Origin: CALLVY01 sp937899855
GTDB taxonomy: Bacteria; Bacteroidota; Bacteroidia; Chitinophagales; Saprospiraceae
Reading direction: 5' to 3'
Assembly: GCA_039820405.1 (NCBI GenBank)
Contig: JBCBQC010000129.1
Coordinates: 1 to 14,554, forward strand
Length of the DNA stretch: 14,554 nt
Each line of letters begins with the position of its first letter. Position 1 is the first letter of the stretch. The notes under the pieces are model-generated. The model worked only from the letters and a program-made list of their open reading frames with translations. It was not told where the DNA came from and searched no databases. Shown here in pieces: positions 1-8,231 of this stretch. Made by a program: the position numbers and the translations under genes.

Positions 1-66
1 GAAAGTCGAACTTATCCTCAAAGCGCAATTTCTCCAGCTCCACGTAGAGCTGCAACAATTTTACCT
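1..66. repeat. Left arm of a perfect 66-bp inverted repeat (fold-back)
   Basis: Bases 1-66 are the exact reverse complement of 312-377; base i pairs with base 378-i, and identity stops abruptly at 66/67. Both arms lie inside one kinase reading frame. From 68 on, the translation is a normal LytS-family linker, whereas the first 66 bases encode the reverse strand of the kinase catalytic region. A chimeric or fold-back end of the assembled sequence is the simplest explanation; a genuine inversion-duplication is the alternative. Confidence 0.9.
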
Positions 67-760
67 GATCCGCCGTACGCAGCGCATCAGCCTCCAACGC
101 TCAGCCCTCAACCAAAAATTTGCCGAACTCGAACTCCGGGCGCTACAGGCCCAGATGAATCCCCACTTTATCTTCAATGCCCTCCACGCCATTCAGGATT
201 TTATCTTCCGCAAAAACGAACGGGTGGCCAACCGCTACCTGGTCAAGTTTTCCCGGCTGATGCGCCTCTTTTTGGAGTCTTCCAAAGAAAAGTACATCCG
301 ACTGGCCGAAGAGGTAAAATTGTTGCAGCTCTACGTGGAGCTGGAGAAATTGCGCTTTGAGGATAAGTTCGACTTTCAGATCAACATCAGTCAAAGTTTG
401 GCCACCAGTATGATCGAAATTCCCTCCATGCTGCTCCAGCCCTTCGTGGAAAACGCCATCAACCACGGCCTGGTACACCGGGAATCGAACGGCCTGCTGC
501 GGGTAGACTTTGCCTTGGAGGAGCGAACCCTCCACTGTACCATCGAGGACAACGGCATTGGCCGACAGCGGGCCATGGAAATCAAGTCCCAGTCGATCAA
601 AAGCTACAAATCGCGGGGCATGCAGTTGGTGGAGGAACGCCAGCGGGTGTGGAAAATCATCGGCAAGGCGGCGGTCGACATTCACATCACGGACCTACGG
701 GACGCGGCGGGTGAGGCCCGGGGGACCCGCGTTGACATTCGCATAAAACTTGACGATTAA
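2..760 (+). CDS. LytS-type sensor histidine kinase, C-terminal part (5' truncated)
   Basis: This is the C-terminal part of a membrane sensor kinase of the LytS/YehU type (His_kinase family, PF06580), which phosphorylates a LytTR response regulator. The frame is open from base 2, but the supported part begins at about 68, where a charged linker leads into the H-box QMNPHFIFNALHAIQDFIF; the phospho-accepting His codon is 164-166. An N-box follows (LLQPFVENAINHGL, Asn codon 452-454), then a G-box (IEDNGIG) and a second glycine motif (SRGMQLVEERQ) that complete the ATP-binding lid. The ATG at 155 lies inside the H-box, so it cannot be the true start; the sensor and membrane segments lie upstream of the window. 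Bases 1-66 are an exact inverted copy of 312-377, so the peptide they encode is probably not part of the real protein. The stop codon abuts the start of the response regulator, its likely partner. Confidence 0.93.
   Translation, partial: KVELILKAQFLQLHVELQQFYLIRRTQRISLQRSALNQKFAELELRALQAQMNPHFIFNALHAIQDFIFRKNERVANRYLVKFSRLMRLFLESSKEKYIRLAEEVKLLQLYVELEKLRFEDKFDFQINISQSLATSMIEIPSMLLQPFVENAINHGLVHRESNGLLRVDFALEERTLHCTIEDNGIGRQRAMEIKSQSIKSYKSRGMQLVEERQRVWKIIGKAAVDIHITDLRDAAGEARGTRVDIRIKLDD
312..377. repeat. Right arm of the 66-bp inverted repeat
   Basis: This is the native copy of the sequence repeated in inverted orientation at 1-66. It encodes the normal segment of the histidine kinase between H-box and N-box (around EVKLLQLYVELEKLRFEDKF), which fits the family, so this arm is taken as the original and the one at the window edge as the copy. 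Confidence 0.88.
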
Positions 761-1543
761 ATGAAAAAAGCCATTCGCTCCCTCATCATCGACGATGAGA
801 ACAAGAGCCGGGAAGTCCTAAAATGGATGTTACAAGAATACTGCCCCGAGGTGGAAATTCTCGGCCTGGCGGAATCGGCGGAGGTTGCCTTTGAGCAAAT
901 TCAACGCCTCCACCCCAACCTGCTCTTCCTCGATGTGGAAATGCCCTACGGCACCGGTTTTGACCTGCTCAAACGCCTGCCCCAGATCGACTTTGAGGTC
1001 ATCTTCGTCACGGGCTTTGACCACTACGCCCTCAAAGCCATCAAGTACCACGCCCTGGATTACCTCCTCAAACCCGTCGACATCGACGAGCTGATCGAAG
1101 CGGTCAAAAAGGTACAGTGGCAAATCGACAAGCGTATGGATACCGAACGGCTGGAAAAGCTCCTGTCGAACCTACAGAATCAGGATGCCGGACAGCGACA
1201 AATCGCCATCACCCAGCAGGATGGTCGCGAATTTATCCCCGTTGCCAACATTACTCGCTGCCAGGCCGACGGGGCCTGTACCTGGTTTTATCTGGTAGAC
1301 GGTCGCCGCTTGCTGTCTTCCAAAAATTTGGGGGAATACGAAAAAATCCTCCCCTCCCCCCAGGGCAATTACCAAAACTGCTTCTTCCGCAGCCACTACG
1401 GGCACCTCATCAACCTCAGTCAAATCAAACGCTTGAACCGGCGGGAGAAGTACGTCGAGTTGAAGAATGGACAGCGGGTACCCATTGCGCAGCGTCGCGC
1501 CCCGCGTTTTTCCGAAATTCTCAAGCAAATGAACCTCCTCTAA
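761..1543 (+). CDS. LytTR-family response regulator
   Basis: This 260-residue response regulator probably controls transcription after phosphorylation by the preceding kinase. Residues 5-120 form a receiver domain: acidic pair D11/D12, phospho-acceptor D58 in LLFLDVEMP, conserved T84 in IFVTGFD, and K104 in YLLKPVD. Residues about 145-258 form a LytTR DNA-binding domain (PF04397), ending in the typical FFRSHYGHLINLSQIKRL segment. The length is normal for the LytR/AlgR family. The start codon follows the kinase stop directly (TAA-ATG at 758-763), as expected for a co-translated two-component pair. Such regulators usually bind paired direct repeats upstream of target promoters; no target site was identified here. 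A terminator follows at 1682-1709. The family assignment is very secure; the regulon and signal are unknown. Confidence 0.96.
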   Translation: MKKAIRSLIIDDENKSREVLKWMLQEYCPEVEILGLAESAEVAFEQIQRLHPNLLFLDVEMPYGTGFDLLKRLPQIDFEVIFVTGFDHYALKAIKYHALDYLLKPVDIDELIEAVKKVQWQIDKRMDTERLEKLLSNLQNQDAGQRQIAITQQDGREFIPVANITRCQADGACTWFYLVDGRRLLSSKNLGEYEKILPSPQGNYQNCFFRSHYGHLINLSQIKRLNRREKYVELKNGQRVPIAQRRAPRFSEILKQMNLL

Positions 1544-1681
1544 ATCCCCCCCAGCGCTGCACCTATTCGGTGGAAGCATCACTTATCAGTAGAAGTTGGG
1601 CACCTATCACCTCGCGCTTTCAATTGCTGAGGGGAGGACCTATTTTTAGGCAGTCAGTATAAATCTATGAATAGTTATTTC

Positions 1682-1709
1682 GCCAAATCTTGCGGGGTTT
1701 GGCTTTTTT
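1682..1709 (+). terminator. Rho-independent terminator of the two-component operon
   Basis: An 8-bp stem, GCCAAATC (1682-1689) with GGTTTGGC (1696-1703) and one G-U pair, encloses a 6-nt loop and is followed directly by six T (1704-1709). It lies 138 bp after the response regulator stop and just before the DUF4442 gene, so it should separate the two transcription units. Confidence 0.75.
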
Positions 1710-1743
1710 GTATCTTGAGGCTCTGATCAAGCACTACCCCGCC

Positions 1744-2214
1744 ATGAATCCACTTATTCGCCAGTTCAACCGCCTGCAAAAACGGCCCTTTGGGTCCTGG
1801 CTATTTTCCTGGGCCATCGGTCGTCGGGCCCCCTACTTCCGCAGTATCCGCCCCCGGGTGGAAGCGCTTCGGGAGGGCTACGGCCGGGTCTGGATGAAAA
1901 ACCGCCGGTCGGTTCACAACCACCTCGGTACCGTCCACGCCATCGCCAGTTGCAACCTGGCCGAAATCACGGCCGGACTGACCATCGAGGCCAGCCTCCC
2001 TCGCCACCTGCGTTGGATCCCCATCAAAATGGAAGTCGAATACCTCAAAAAGGCTACCACCGACCTGTACGCCATCTGTGAGATTGACCCGGTCGACTGG
2101 GAACAAACCCCCGTCTTACCCCTGCTGGTATCAATCAGAAATCAGGACGAAGCAGAAGTGGTCCGCGCCACGATTTCCATGAAAATTTCGGCCAAAAAAA
2201 ACAAAAAAGCCTAA
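1744..2214 (+). CDS. DUF4442 domain protein (hotdog fold, thioesterase-like)
   Basis: This 156-residue soluble protein matches the DUF4442 family (PF14539), whose members have a hotdog fold related to acyl-CoA thioesterases; their substrates are generally not established. Recognisable family segments are the RPFGSWLFSWAIGRRAPYF block near the N-terminus, MKNRRSVHNHLGTVHAIASCN in the middle (the expected helix and active-site region of the hotdog fold), EASLPRHLRWIP, and MEVEYLKKATTDL. The ATG at 1744 was chosen because homologues begin close to this point; an in-frame TTG at 1690 would lie inside the terminator hairpin. No clear Shine-Dalgarno site is visible, as usual in Bacteroidota. The C-terminus is lysine-rich (KISAKKNKKA). 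It has no signal peptide or membrane segment. A role in acyl-CoA or lipid metabolism is an inference from the fold only. Confidence 0.87.
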   Translation: MNPLIRQFNRLQKRPFGSWLFSWAIGRRAPYFRSIRPRVEALREGYGRVWMKNRRSVHNHLGTVHAIASCNLAEITAGLTIEASLPRHLRWIPIKMEVEYLKKATTDLYAICEIDPVDWEQTPVLPLLVSIRNQDEAEVVRATISMKISAKKNKKA

Positions 2215-2270
2215 GCAGAGTTACATTACTGTAGTAGTGCCATATCTGAAAAATCAAATTCATAAAGCCT

Positions 2271-3560
2271 ATGTCGTGGAAACGAACAATGAAAAGGCCT
2301 ACTACCGTCTGGGCCAAAAAACACTTACCCTTCTCCCTTCTTTTACTGTGGTGCTTTGTCGAGATTTCCCCCTCACACGCTCAATTGCAAAAGGGCACCT
2401 ATAACTTTAGTCCCTCCTGGAGCACCCAACATTTCGCCAGTGGTTCTTTTCCTCTCTCGCGTTCCATCAATGTGGGACAGGGAATCAACTACGAACGCTT
2501 CTTGTCCGATCGCTGGATGATGGGCCTCGGAGTCTCCTACCGCTACAGCGATCGCATTATCCGATTCGACGGCTTCGAAACCATTCAGCAGCAAAACCAC
2601 CGGATTGGCATTTCCCACCAGCTACGCTACTATTTCCGACGGGGCAAGTGGGCCTTGTTTGTGGGACTGGATCAGCAAGTGATCTTGGAACGACTCGTTT
2701 ATTCCGATGCGGATTCGGGCGGTCAAACCAGCGTCGTCAACGATGATTCCAACCAACGCTGGATTTACGGAAGCCTGGCCAATATTGGACTCAACTACCC
2801 CATTCAGGAATCCGTCTTCTGGGAAGCACGTTTGATTGGAGATCTGATCGTTGATGGAAATCGACAGGCCCCGCCAAGACTGCGTCTCGACAATCGCCTG
2901 CGCCTTTTTTTTAACCGGGCCTGGACCACTAAAACGGAGGGACTCCGCGAGCGTTATCTACGTCGGGGCAACCGCATTTTCCGGGGGAGAACCAACTTTT
3001 GGATGGCTTACGAAAATCCGCGCGAACACCAGCTGTTCCTGAGTGGTCAGTTGGAGAGCTTTGTCACCAAGCACTGGACGCTACTTATGGGGCTTGGCTT
3101 CAGCTATCAAAGTAGTCAGGAGTTTGGCTCTAACCAGGAGGTGGTTCGCCTCATTAACACCAACGGACTGCTCGGCCTCAGCACCTTCATCCCCATTGCC
3201 CCCCAGGTCTACCTACGTCCAATTGCTGCCGTGCGATTCTTTACCAACAACCGAGACGATAATCGCTTGGAAATTCCCTTCAGCCTAGAGCTCAACCTAT
3301 TTACCGATCGCATCCGGTGGTACCACGGCTGGCGCTACCAGATCAATGAGTTCCAGCTTGGCGAAGGAATCGGAGGCACCGAGGATTTGAGTACCTACCT
3401 GGGGCTGGATTATTTCGTCCTACCTAAGGTGTTCCTACGGGGAAATATCCGCTATGCTATTACGCGCTCCGCAGGCTTTAATGGCAACGATTCGGATTTT
3501 TTTAGCCCCAATTCCATTAAGTGGGTTTACTCTGGTTTGGGGATCCATTTCCTGTTGTAG
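2271..3560 (+). CDS. Secreted protein, probable outer-membrane beta-barrel
   Basis: I do not recognise a named family. The 429-residue protein starts with a basic stretch and a hydrophobic core (FSLLLLWCFVEI), giving a signal peptide with a probable cut after SHA at residue 37. The mature part is built of alternating, aromatic-rich strands joined by polar turns, for example WMMGLGVSYRYSDRIIRF, HRIGISHQLRYYF, KWALFVGLDQQVIL and VYLRPIAAVRFF, and it ends with a strand-like WVYSGLGIHFLL. That pattern fits an integral outer-membrane beta-barrel, though the barrel call is an inference. An alternative ATG at 2289 gives a more usual signal peptide start (MKRPTTVW). The leader upstream is A-rich. The gene stands alone between the DUF4442 gene and a convergent gene, so context says nothing about its role. 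Confidence 0.8.
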   Translation: MSWKRTMKRPTTVWAKKHLPFSLLLLWCFVEISPSHAQLQKGTYNFSPSWSTQHFASGSFPLSRSINVGQGINYERFLSDRWMMGLGVSYRYSDRIIRFDGFETIQQQNHRIGISHQLRYYFRRGKWALFVGLDQQVILERLVYSDADSGGQTSVVNDDSNQRWIYGSLANIGLNYPIQESVFWEARLIGDLIVDGNRQAPPRLRLDNRLRLFFNRAWTTKTEGLRERYLRRGNRIFRGRTNFWMAYENPREHQLFLSGQLESFVTKHWTLLMGLGFSYQSSQEFGSNQEVVRLINTNGLLGLSTFIPIAPQVYLRPIAAVRFFTNNRDDNRLEIPFSLELNLFTDRIRWYHGWRYQINEFQLGEGIGGTEDLSTYLGLDYFVLPKVFLRGNIRYAITRSAGFNGNDSDFFSPNSIKWVYSGLGIHFLL

Positions 3561-3591
3561 AGCGGGAAAAGAGAGGGCGAAGGAAAGGAGA

Positions 3592-3633
3592 TCCCGAGCT
3601 GACTTTTGCGACAACTCGGGACCAAGGCTTTTT
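3592..3633 (+). terminator. Possible terminator between convergent genes
   Basis: The 7-bp perfect stem TCCCGAG (3592-3598) with CTCGGGA (3615-3621) encloses a 16-nt loop; a five-T run follows at 3629-3633 after a short spacer. It sits between the end of the + strand barrel gene (3560) and the stop of the - strand hydrolase-like gene (3632), as a terminator for the + strand transcript would. The spacer and large loop make it non-ideal. Confidence 0.45.
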
Positions 3634-5209
3634 ATTCAAACACTAATTTCTGTGTCAACACGCCGTCTTCAAATCTGATTCTGGCGATGTACATACCCGT
3701 GGCCAAGTCTCCCTTGGACAAGGTGAACTGGTTGTTTTCTACCACGCTACTGCGCAGCAATTGACCGGAGAGGTTGTACACCTCTACCACTTGCATCGGA
3801 CTGCCGACCTCGGTGCTAAACAGAATATCCGTGGCACTGGGGTTCGGACGTACTTCGAGGTTGACCTGCTGAGCCGTCAGGTTTTCTTTTACACTTACTG
3901 GAGCGCAGAAGTCCGCAACGAGGTTCAGGTGGGCGTAGGCCCGGGGGGCGAAGTAACCAAAGATGGAATCGAGGTAACGATTGCCCTTTTCGGGGGAAGC
4001 ATCGGTGTTGTTGATCCGCGAAATCACGTCAAAATTACAGACCGAGATGGGAATACCCATCGGGCAGTTGGGGTGCGGCTGGGTAGACCAAAAATCCGAA
4101 TCCCACCAGTCCCAGGGCGAAGCCTCCGGCTCTTGAACGGTGGGATCAAAAGGATTGGGCGAGGTCGGCCGCAGGAAGGGGAACAGTCCCTCCAAACCGT
4201 CATTGTTGGCATTAGCCGCGGTGGTGAAGGCATCGTTGATGGTACCAAAACGGCTGTTCAAGCCCAGGGCATCCACCTTCTGCATGAGGGTGTAAGAACC
4301 TTGTACCTCCACGATGAGGTCACCGGTGGTGGGCACCGTCAGGATGTCTTCCATGTAGGGAGCAAAAGGATCGTCGGGTACGTGAAAACCGATGTAAGCC
4401 CCATCCGAAGCATCGATCCAGGAGGTATCACCGATGGCACCACCCATGTTGACGGCCATCTGCGACTTGTAGTCGTAGCCGGGGGTGTTGATCAAACTCA
4501 GGGTATCGCCATTGGCCGGATTGATACCGATTTGGGTACCGAAAGGATCACCGTGGACCTCACGGATGACGAAGGGCAGGCTGGTTTGGGTATCGATAAA
4601 TTTAGGCAGGACGATTTCTCCGTAGGAATCAAGGGCATTGGCCGCAGTGGAGATGTAACCACCGGTACCGATCCCCCAGTATACGACGCGCTCGGGACAA
4701 ATACCGTACTGGTTGGTGCCGTCGATGGCATCGGCGCGGAAAAAGCGTACGCAGGAACGCGCATCCTGAACCCCGCGGTAGGCCGCATTGATCAGGGTGT
4801 TGATCCGGACGTTGATGTCGGAAGAGACCGGGTTCCAGCCCAAGCGGTAATCCGCAACGGCGCAAACGTAGCCTAGCTTGGCCAGGCGAGTGGCGCACTC
4901 TACGACGGGCAGGTCCTCCCGGGTACCGCTAACGCCACCGTTGGCGACCTGGGGCAGAAAATTACCCGTGTGGAACAGAATGACCAGGGGACGATTCGTT
5001 TCCGTATCCCCAGTTGGCGTGTACAAGTCCAGCATGAGGGTTTCCCGCATGGGCGACCCCGTCAGGATCGAGATGTTGGTGGCGTAGGGAATATCCGTAT
5101 CCACCGTGACCTCATCAAAAACGGGATCCAAATACCGCGTCATCTGAGCCGCCAGCTGTACGGATGCCAATACAGTCAGTGCCAGAGTGAGTGTAAGCAT
5201 TTTTTTCAT
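3632..5209 (-). CDS. T9SS-exported alpha/beta-hydrolase-like protein lacking the nucleophile Ser
   Basis: The 525-residue protein has a Sec signal peptide (residues 1-21, ending QLAAQ), an alpha/beta-hydrolase region of the carboxylesterase type (about 40-435), and a C-terminal T9SS type A sorting domain (about 449-525: RPNPSATDILF, VEVYNLSGQLL, ATGMYIARI, QKLVFE). It should therefore be exported to the cell surface or outside. Hydrolase landmarks are the beta-strand and oxyanion region PLVILFHTGNF (75-84), the DYRLGW motif (120-125), and RGVQDARSCVRFFRADA (145-161), all typical of carboxylesterases. At the nucleophile elbow, where GxSxG is expected, it reads W-G-I-G-T-G-G (178-184), so Gly181 replaces Ser. 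It may be a pseudo-enzyme, or it may use another residue. It follows a TonB-dependent receptor on the same strand, 142 bp away, and may share its transcript. Confidence 0.88.
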   Translation of the reverse strand: MKKMLTLTLALTVLASVQLAAQMTRYLDPVFDEVTVDTDIPYATNISILTGSPMRETLMLDLYTPTGDTETNRPLVILFHTGNFLPQVANGGVSGTREDLPVVECATRLAKLGYVCAVADYRLGWNPVSSDINVRINTLINAAYRGVQDARSCVRFFRADAIDGTNQYGICPERVVYWGIGTGGYISTAANALDSYGEIVLPKFIDTQTSLPFVIREVHGDPFGTQIGINPANGDTLSLINTPGYDYKSQMAVNMGGAIGDTSWIDASDGAYIGFHVPDDPFAPYMEDILTVPTTGDLIVEVQGSYTLMQKVDALGLNSRFGTINDAFTTAANANNDGLEGLFPFLRPTSPNPFDPTVQEPEASPWDWWDSDFWSTQPHPNCPMGIPISVCNFDVISRINNTDASPEKGNRYLDSIFGYFAPRAYAHLNLVADFCAPVSVKENLTAQQVNLEVRPNPSATDILFSTEVGSPMQVVEVYNLSGQLLRSSVVENNQFTLSKGDLATGMYIARIRFEDGVLTQKLVFE

Positions 5210-5264
5210 AAAGAAGTTTTTTTATTAATAAATTGTATTTGGTTTGCGTGCACTAGAATTGGCC

Positions 5265-5285
5265 CAAGCGTTAACCGTACGCTTG
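5265..5285. repeat. Small perfect hairpin between receptor and hydrolase genes
   Basis: A 7-bp perfect inverted repeat, CAAGCGT (5265-5271) and ACGCTTG (5279-5285), encloses a 7-nt loop in the 142-bp gap between two - strand genes. There is no T-run on either side, so it is not a standard rho-independent terminator. It could be an mRNA processing or stability element, an operator, or chance. Confidence 0.35.
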
Positions 5286-5351
5286 AGCAAAATTGGATTA
5301 GTTGCGCTTACCGATCTTTTACGAGTGGGCTCTTCACGTTGGGACTAGCCG

Positions 5352-8231
5352 CTATTTTTTCTTGAATTCGTACAAGACGGAGAGGTAAGCCAAACGACCA
5401 ATCCGGGGTCCTCCGTAAGCCTGAAAAGTATCTTGATTCAGGATGTTGGAGGCACCGAGTTTAAAGGTGGTATTAATTCGTTCGACAAAGATATTAATCT
5501 GTCCGTCCAATAAGGCATAGGTTGGAACAAATCCAGTAAATTGGGGAGATCCTTCGAATTGAAAGCCCTCAATCCACTTGTAATTGATGTTGAAGCCAAA
5601 GTTTTTCAGGCTTCGAGTTTGAATATTACGTCCCGAAAGGCCCAAATTGAATTTGTGCTCCGGGGTGTTAAAAGCCGGGATGATCGGATCATCTTCGGCG
5701 GTCTTGACCAAATTATTCCAGGAATAGTTACCCGAAATTTGGAAATAATCCGCAAAGTAATAGTTCAAGCCAATGGAAAACCCTTGGGTGTTTACCGTAT
5801 TGGTAGAGTTGGCCGCGTAGCGGAACACATCGATGCGCGAAGGCAGATTGACTCCATCCTGGAATTCCAAGTCCACCCCAAAGTTAAAACCGAGAAAGTT
5901 GGTGTACGAGCTAAAGTAATAACTGGCGTCAACAAAAAGACTGTTGAACAATGTAGTTCGGTAACCCGCCTCGATGGTCCTAACGCTTTCCGGTCGCACG
6001 GGAGCGATATCAAAGGAATCCAGCAAGCTCCGGTCCAGGACATCGCTAAAGTCTTCAAAGGATTCTACCGTCACCAAGTCTCGGACCCCTTCCAGGTTAC
6101 CCGAGAGGGTGGCGGGCCCCACGTCGAGGAATAGGAATTGGTCGGATAAGGTGGGATTTCGGATCGCGGAGGAAAACGACACCCGGAGGTAGTTGTTGGG
6201 CTTGGGCTTCCACACCAGGGAAGCGGCTGGCGAGACGAGCCAGTCAAAATTTTCGTTCTTATCCGTCCGCAGGGTCGCACTGGCGGTCAATTTTTCATCC
6301 AAAAACCGCTTCTCAATACCGCCGTATACGCCAAACTCAAAGTTGGTGATGGGATTCCGGGTAAAGGTCGTATCCAGGCTGCCATCGGCTAGCTCGACGA
6401 TACTGCGGGACAGGGTATCGTAAAATATGGTACCGTCGGAACGCGGGGTGTACAAACGGGCGCTGGCTCCCACGCGGATATTTTCGGCAAATTCGGGATT
6501 AAAGGTGTACTCACCGTTGATGTGGTAGAGGGCCGAGCGGTCAAAAAAGCGCGTCCCGTTTTCCTCGATGTTGTTCTTGGCCGAGGTGAGGCGGTCAAAT
6601 TCCTGCTGAAAACGCTCGGTACCCGGTTCGAAGAAATCCACGCTGGCATTCCCCCCCGAGGAGGCCTGGTTGGCCGCCGCCTCGGCTTGGAGGTGCCAGA
6701 TGGTCAGGGAATCCTGAAATTGATCAATCCAAGCCTCCGCCGCCGCTCGGTCGAACTCAACGGTGGTTCCTCCCGTACTGGGATCATAGGTGACGGTAGA
6801 GGTTGGATAACCCAATTCGTTCATCTGGGGGCGGATATTCGAACGCCAGAAGTTGACGTAATCGCGGCCCCAGGCCTCATTGCTCTTGCTGCGGCGTTGC
6901 AGCCGCAAGGCAGTCAGATAAGGATCGTAAGACTGGCCCGCATCATCCACGGTATAGTAGCTGCGGATAAAGAACTTGTCGCGTTTGCGGTATTCCAAGC
7001 GGCCTTGGAAAAAGGAGATGCCCCGGAGGCTAAAACGGTTGTCTCCTTGGTACACGGTAGTCCCGTTGCTGTAGCCCGCCGCCGCAATGATCTCGGGAGA
7101 TTCCAAGCCCTCACTGGGGTCGGTCCGAAAATGCAGGGCCAGGTTGGTCTTGAGGTTGCGGGTGTTGTAATTCACCAGGTCGATCTCATCGTAGCCCGTC
7201 CGATGAAACTGCCCCAAGCCCGCATTCTCACTAAACGTAGAGAGATCAGTCTGCAAGTCCATATTGCTCTGGAACTCATCCCCATAAGTATTGACGCGGT
7301 CAAAACGGCCGGGGTTGCCAATCCCCGTATTGGTGTCAAAGACCGGATCGTAGTTGTCCGCCACCCAGTCGTCGGCCCGGAGATAGGAAATATTGAGTTT
7401 GTAGCCAAAGAATTCTTCTCCCTTTTTGTTCTTCAAGGCATCCGCCCAACGGACGGCAGTATTGAGCATGTTGCGCTCTCCCCCTTTGACACTGGCCGAA
7501 AGCCCCTTCTGGAAAAAAGGATCCTTGGTCGTCATCGCGATGACTCCGTTAAAGGCATTGGGTCCGTAGAAGGCCGAACTGGCCCCCACGATCAAATCGA
7601 CCTTGAGGACATCCAAATCACTCGCGCCGAGAAAATTTCCCAGCGAGAAGTTCAAACCGGGCGCCTGGTTGTCGACTCCGTCGATCAGCTGTAGCGAACG
7701 CACCGGACTGGTACTGTTGAATCCCCGCGTGTTGATCACCTTGAAGCCCAAACTGGCCGCAGTGAGGTCCACCCCCTTCATCGCCCCGAGGCCGTCGTAA
7801 AAATTATCCGAAGCGGTCTCCTTAATCGCTAGCAAATCCATCGACTCCACCGTCAGGGGCGCCGCTTTTTGCTTTTCGGAGACGCGCTGACCCGTCACCT
7901 CCACCCCAATATCGATGGTCACTGCATCCTGAGACAACTCCACCTTGAGGTCGTCCGTCGAGTTGACCGTTATCTCCAGATCGGTGTAGCCGATGTAGGA
8001 AAAAACCAGGGTAGCCGGAAAATCGCCCTTCACCTTGATCTCAAAATTGCCGTCAAAGTCGGTCACCGTTCCGTTGGTGGTCTCCTTTTCGAAGACGCTG
8101 GCCCCAAGCAGTACTTCGCCGTTCTCCGCATCGAGTACTTCGCCCCGAATGATCCCCTGACCGAGCAGCGATTGGCTCAGACTGGCGATAATTAGGATAA
8201 GAAATAAAATTGTATACTTTCGGTATTCCAT
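5352..8231 (-). CDS. TonB-dependent outer-membrane receptor with carboxypeptidase-regulatory-like domain
   Basis: The 959-residue protein is an outer-membrane active transporter energised by TonB. Its order is: signal peptide (1 to about 25, ending SLLGQG); a CarboxypepD_reg-like beta-sandwich (about 27-103, with IIRGEVLDAENGEVLLGASV and DFDGNFEIKVKGDFPATLVF), common in Bacteroidota receptors; a plug domain (about 120-240, with INTRGFNSTSPVRSLQLIDG and VDLIVGASSAFYGPNAFNGV); and a barrel of about 700 residues ending in RIGRLAYLSVLYEFKKK. The length is normal. The ligand cannot be read from the sequence: no SusD-like partner lies next to it, which argues against a classical glycan locus. The next gene downstream on the same strand encodes a T9SS-exported hydrolase-like protein, so the two may handle the same substrate. 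The 215 bp upstream hold an A/T-rich leader but no promoter that I can defend. Confidence 0.94.
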   Translation of the reverse strand: MEYRKYTILFLILIIASLSQSLLGQGIIRGEVLDAENGEVLLGASVFEKETTNGTVTDFDGNFEIKVKGDFPATLVFSYIGYTDLEITVNSTDDLKVELSQDAVTIDIGVEVTGQRVSEKQKAAPLTVESMDLLAIKETASDNFYDGLGAMKGVDLTAASLGFKVINTRGFNSTSPVRSLQLIDGVDNQAPGLNFSLGNFLGASDLDVLKVDLIVGASSAFYGPNAFNGVIAMTTKDPFFQKGLSASVKGGERNMLNTAVRWADALKNKKGEEFFGYKLNISYLRADDWVADNYDPVFDTNTGIGNPGRFDRVNTYGDEFQSNMDLQTDLSTFSENAGLGQFHRTGYDEIDLVNYNTRNLKTNLALHFRTDPSEGLESPEIIAAAGYSNGTTVYQGDNRFSLRGISFFQGRLEYRKRDKFFIRSYYTVDDAGQSYDPYLTALRLQRRSKSNEAWGRDYVNFWRSNIRPQMNELGYPTSTVTYDPSTGGTTVEFDRAAAEAWIDQFQDSLTIWHLQAEAAANQASSGGNASVDFFEPGTERFQQEFDRLTSAKNNIEENGTRFFDRSALYHINGEYTFNPEFAENIRVGASARLYTPRSDGTIFYDTLSRSIVELADGSLDTTFTRNPITNFEFGVYGGIEKRFLDEKLTASATLRTDKNENFDWLVSPAASLVWKPKPNNYLRVSFSSAIRNPTLSDQFLFLDVGPATLSGNLEGVRDLVTVESFEDFSDVLDRSLLDSFDIAPVRPESVRTIEAGYRTTLFNSLFVDASYYFSSYTNFLGFNFGVDLEFQDGVNLPSRIDVFRYAANSTNTVNTQGFSIGLNYYFADYFQISGNYSWNNLVKTAEDDPIIPAFNTPEHKFNLGLSGRNIQTRSLKNFGFNINYKWIEGFQFEGSPQFTGFVPTYALLDGQINIFVERINTTFKLGASNILNQDTFQAYGGPRIGRLAYLSVLYEFKKK

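Noticed and set aside
1690..1743. TTG start giving an 18-residue extension of the DUF4442 protein
   Set aside because: It would place the start codon inside the terminator hairpin, and the family begins near the ATG at 1744.
3761..4876. Open frame of 371 codons on the + strand, antisense to the hydrolase-like gene
   Set aside because: The - strand product has a signal peptide, hydrolase motifs and a sorting domain across the same bases; the + frame has no recognisable domain and is a codon-bias shadow.
6522..7694. Open frame of 390 codons on the + strand, antisense to the TonB receptor
   Set aside because: It is fully inside the receptor barrel and plug coding region, has no family features, and is explained by GC-rich third positions.
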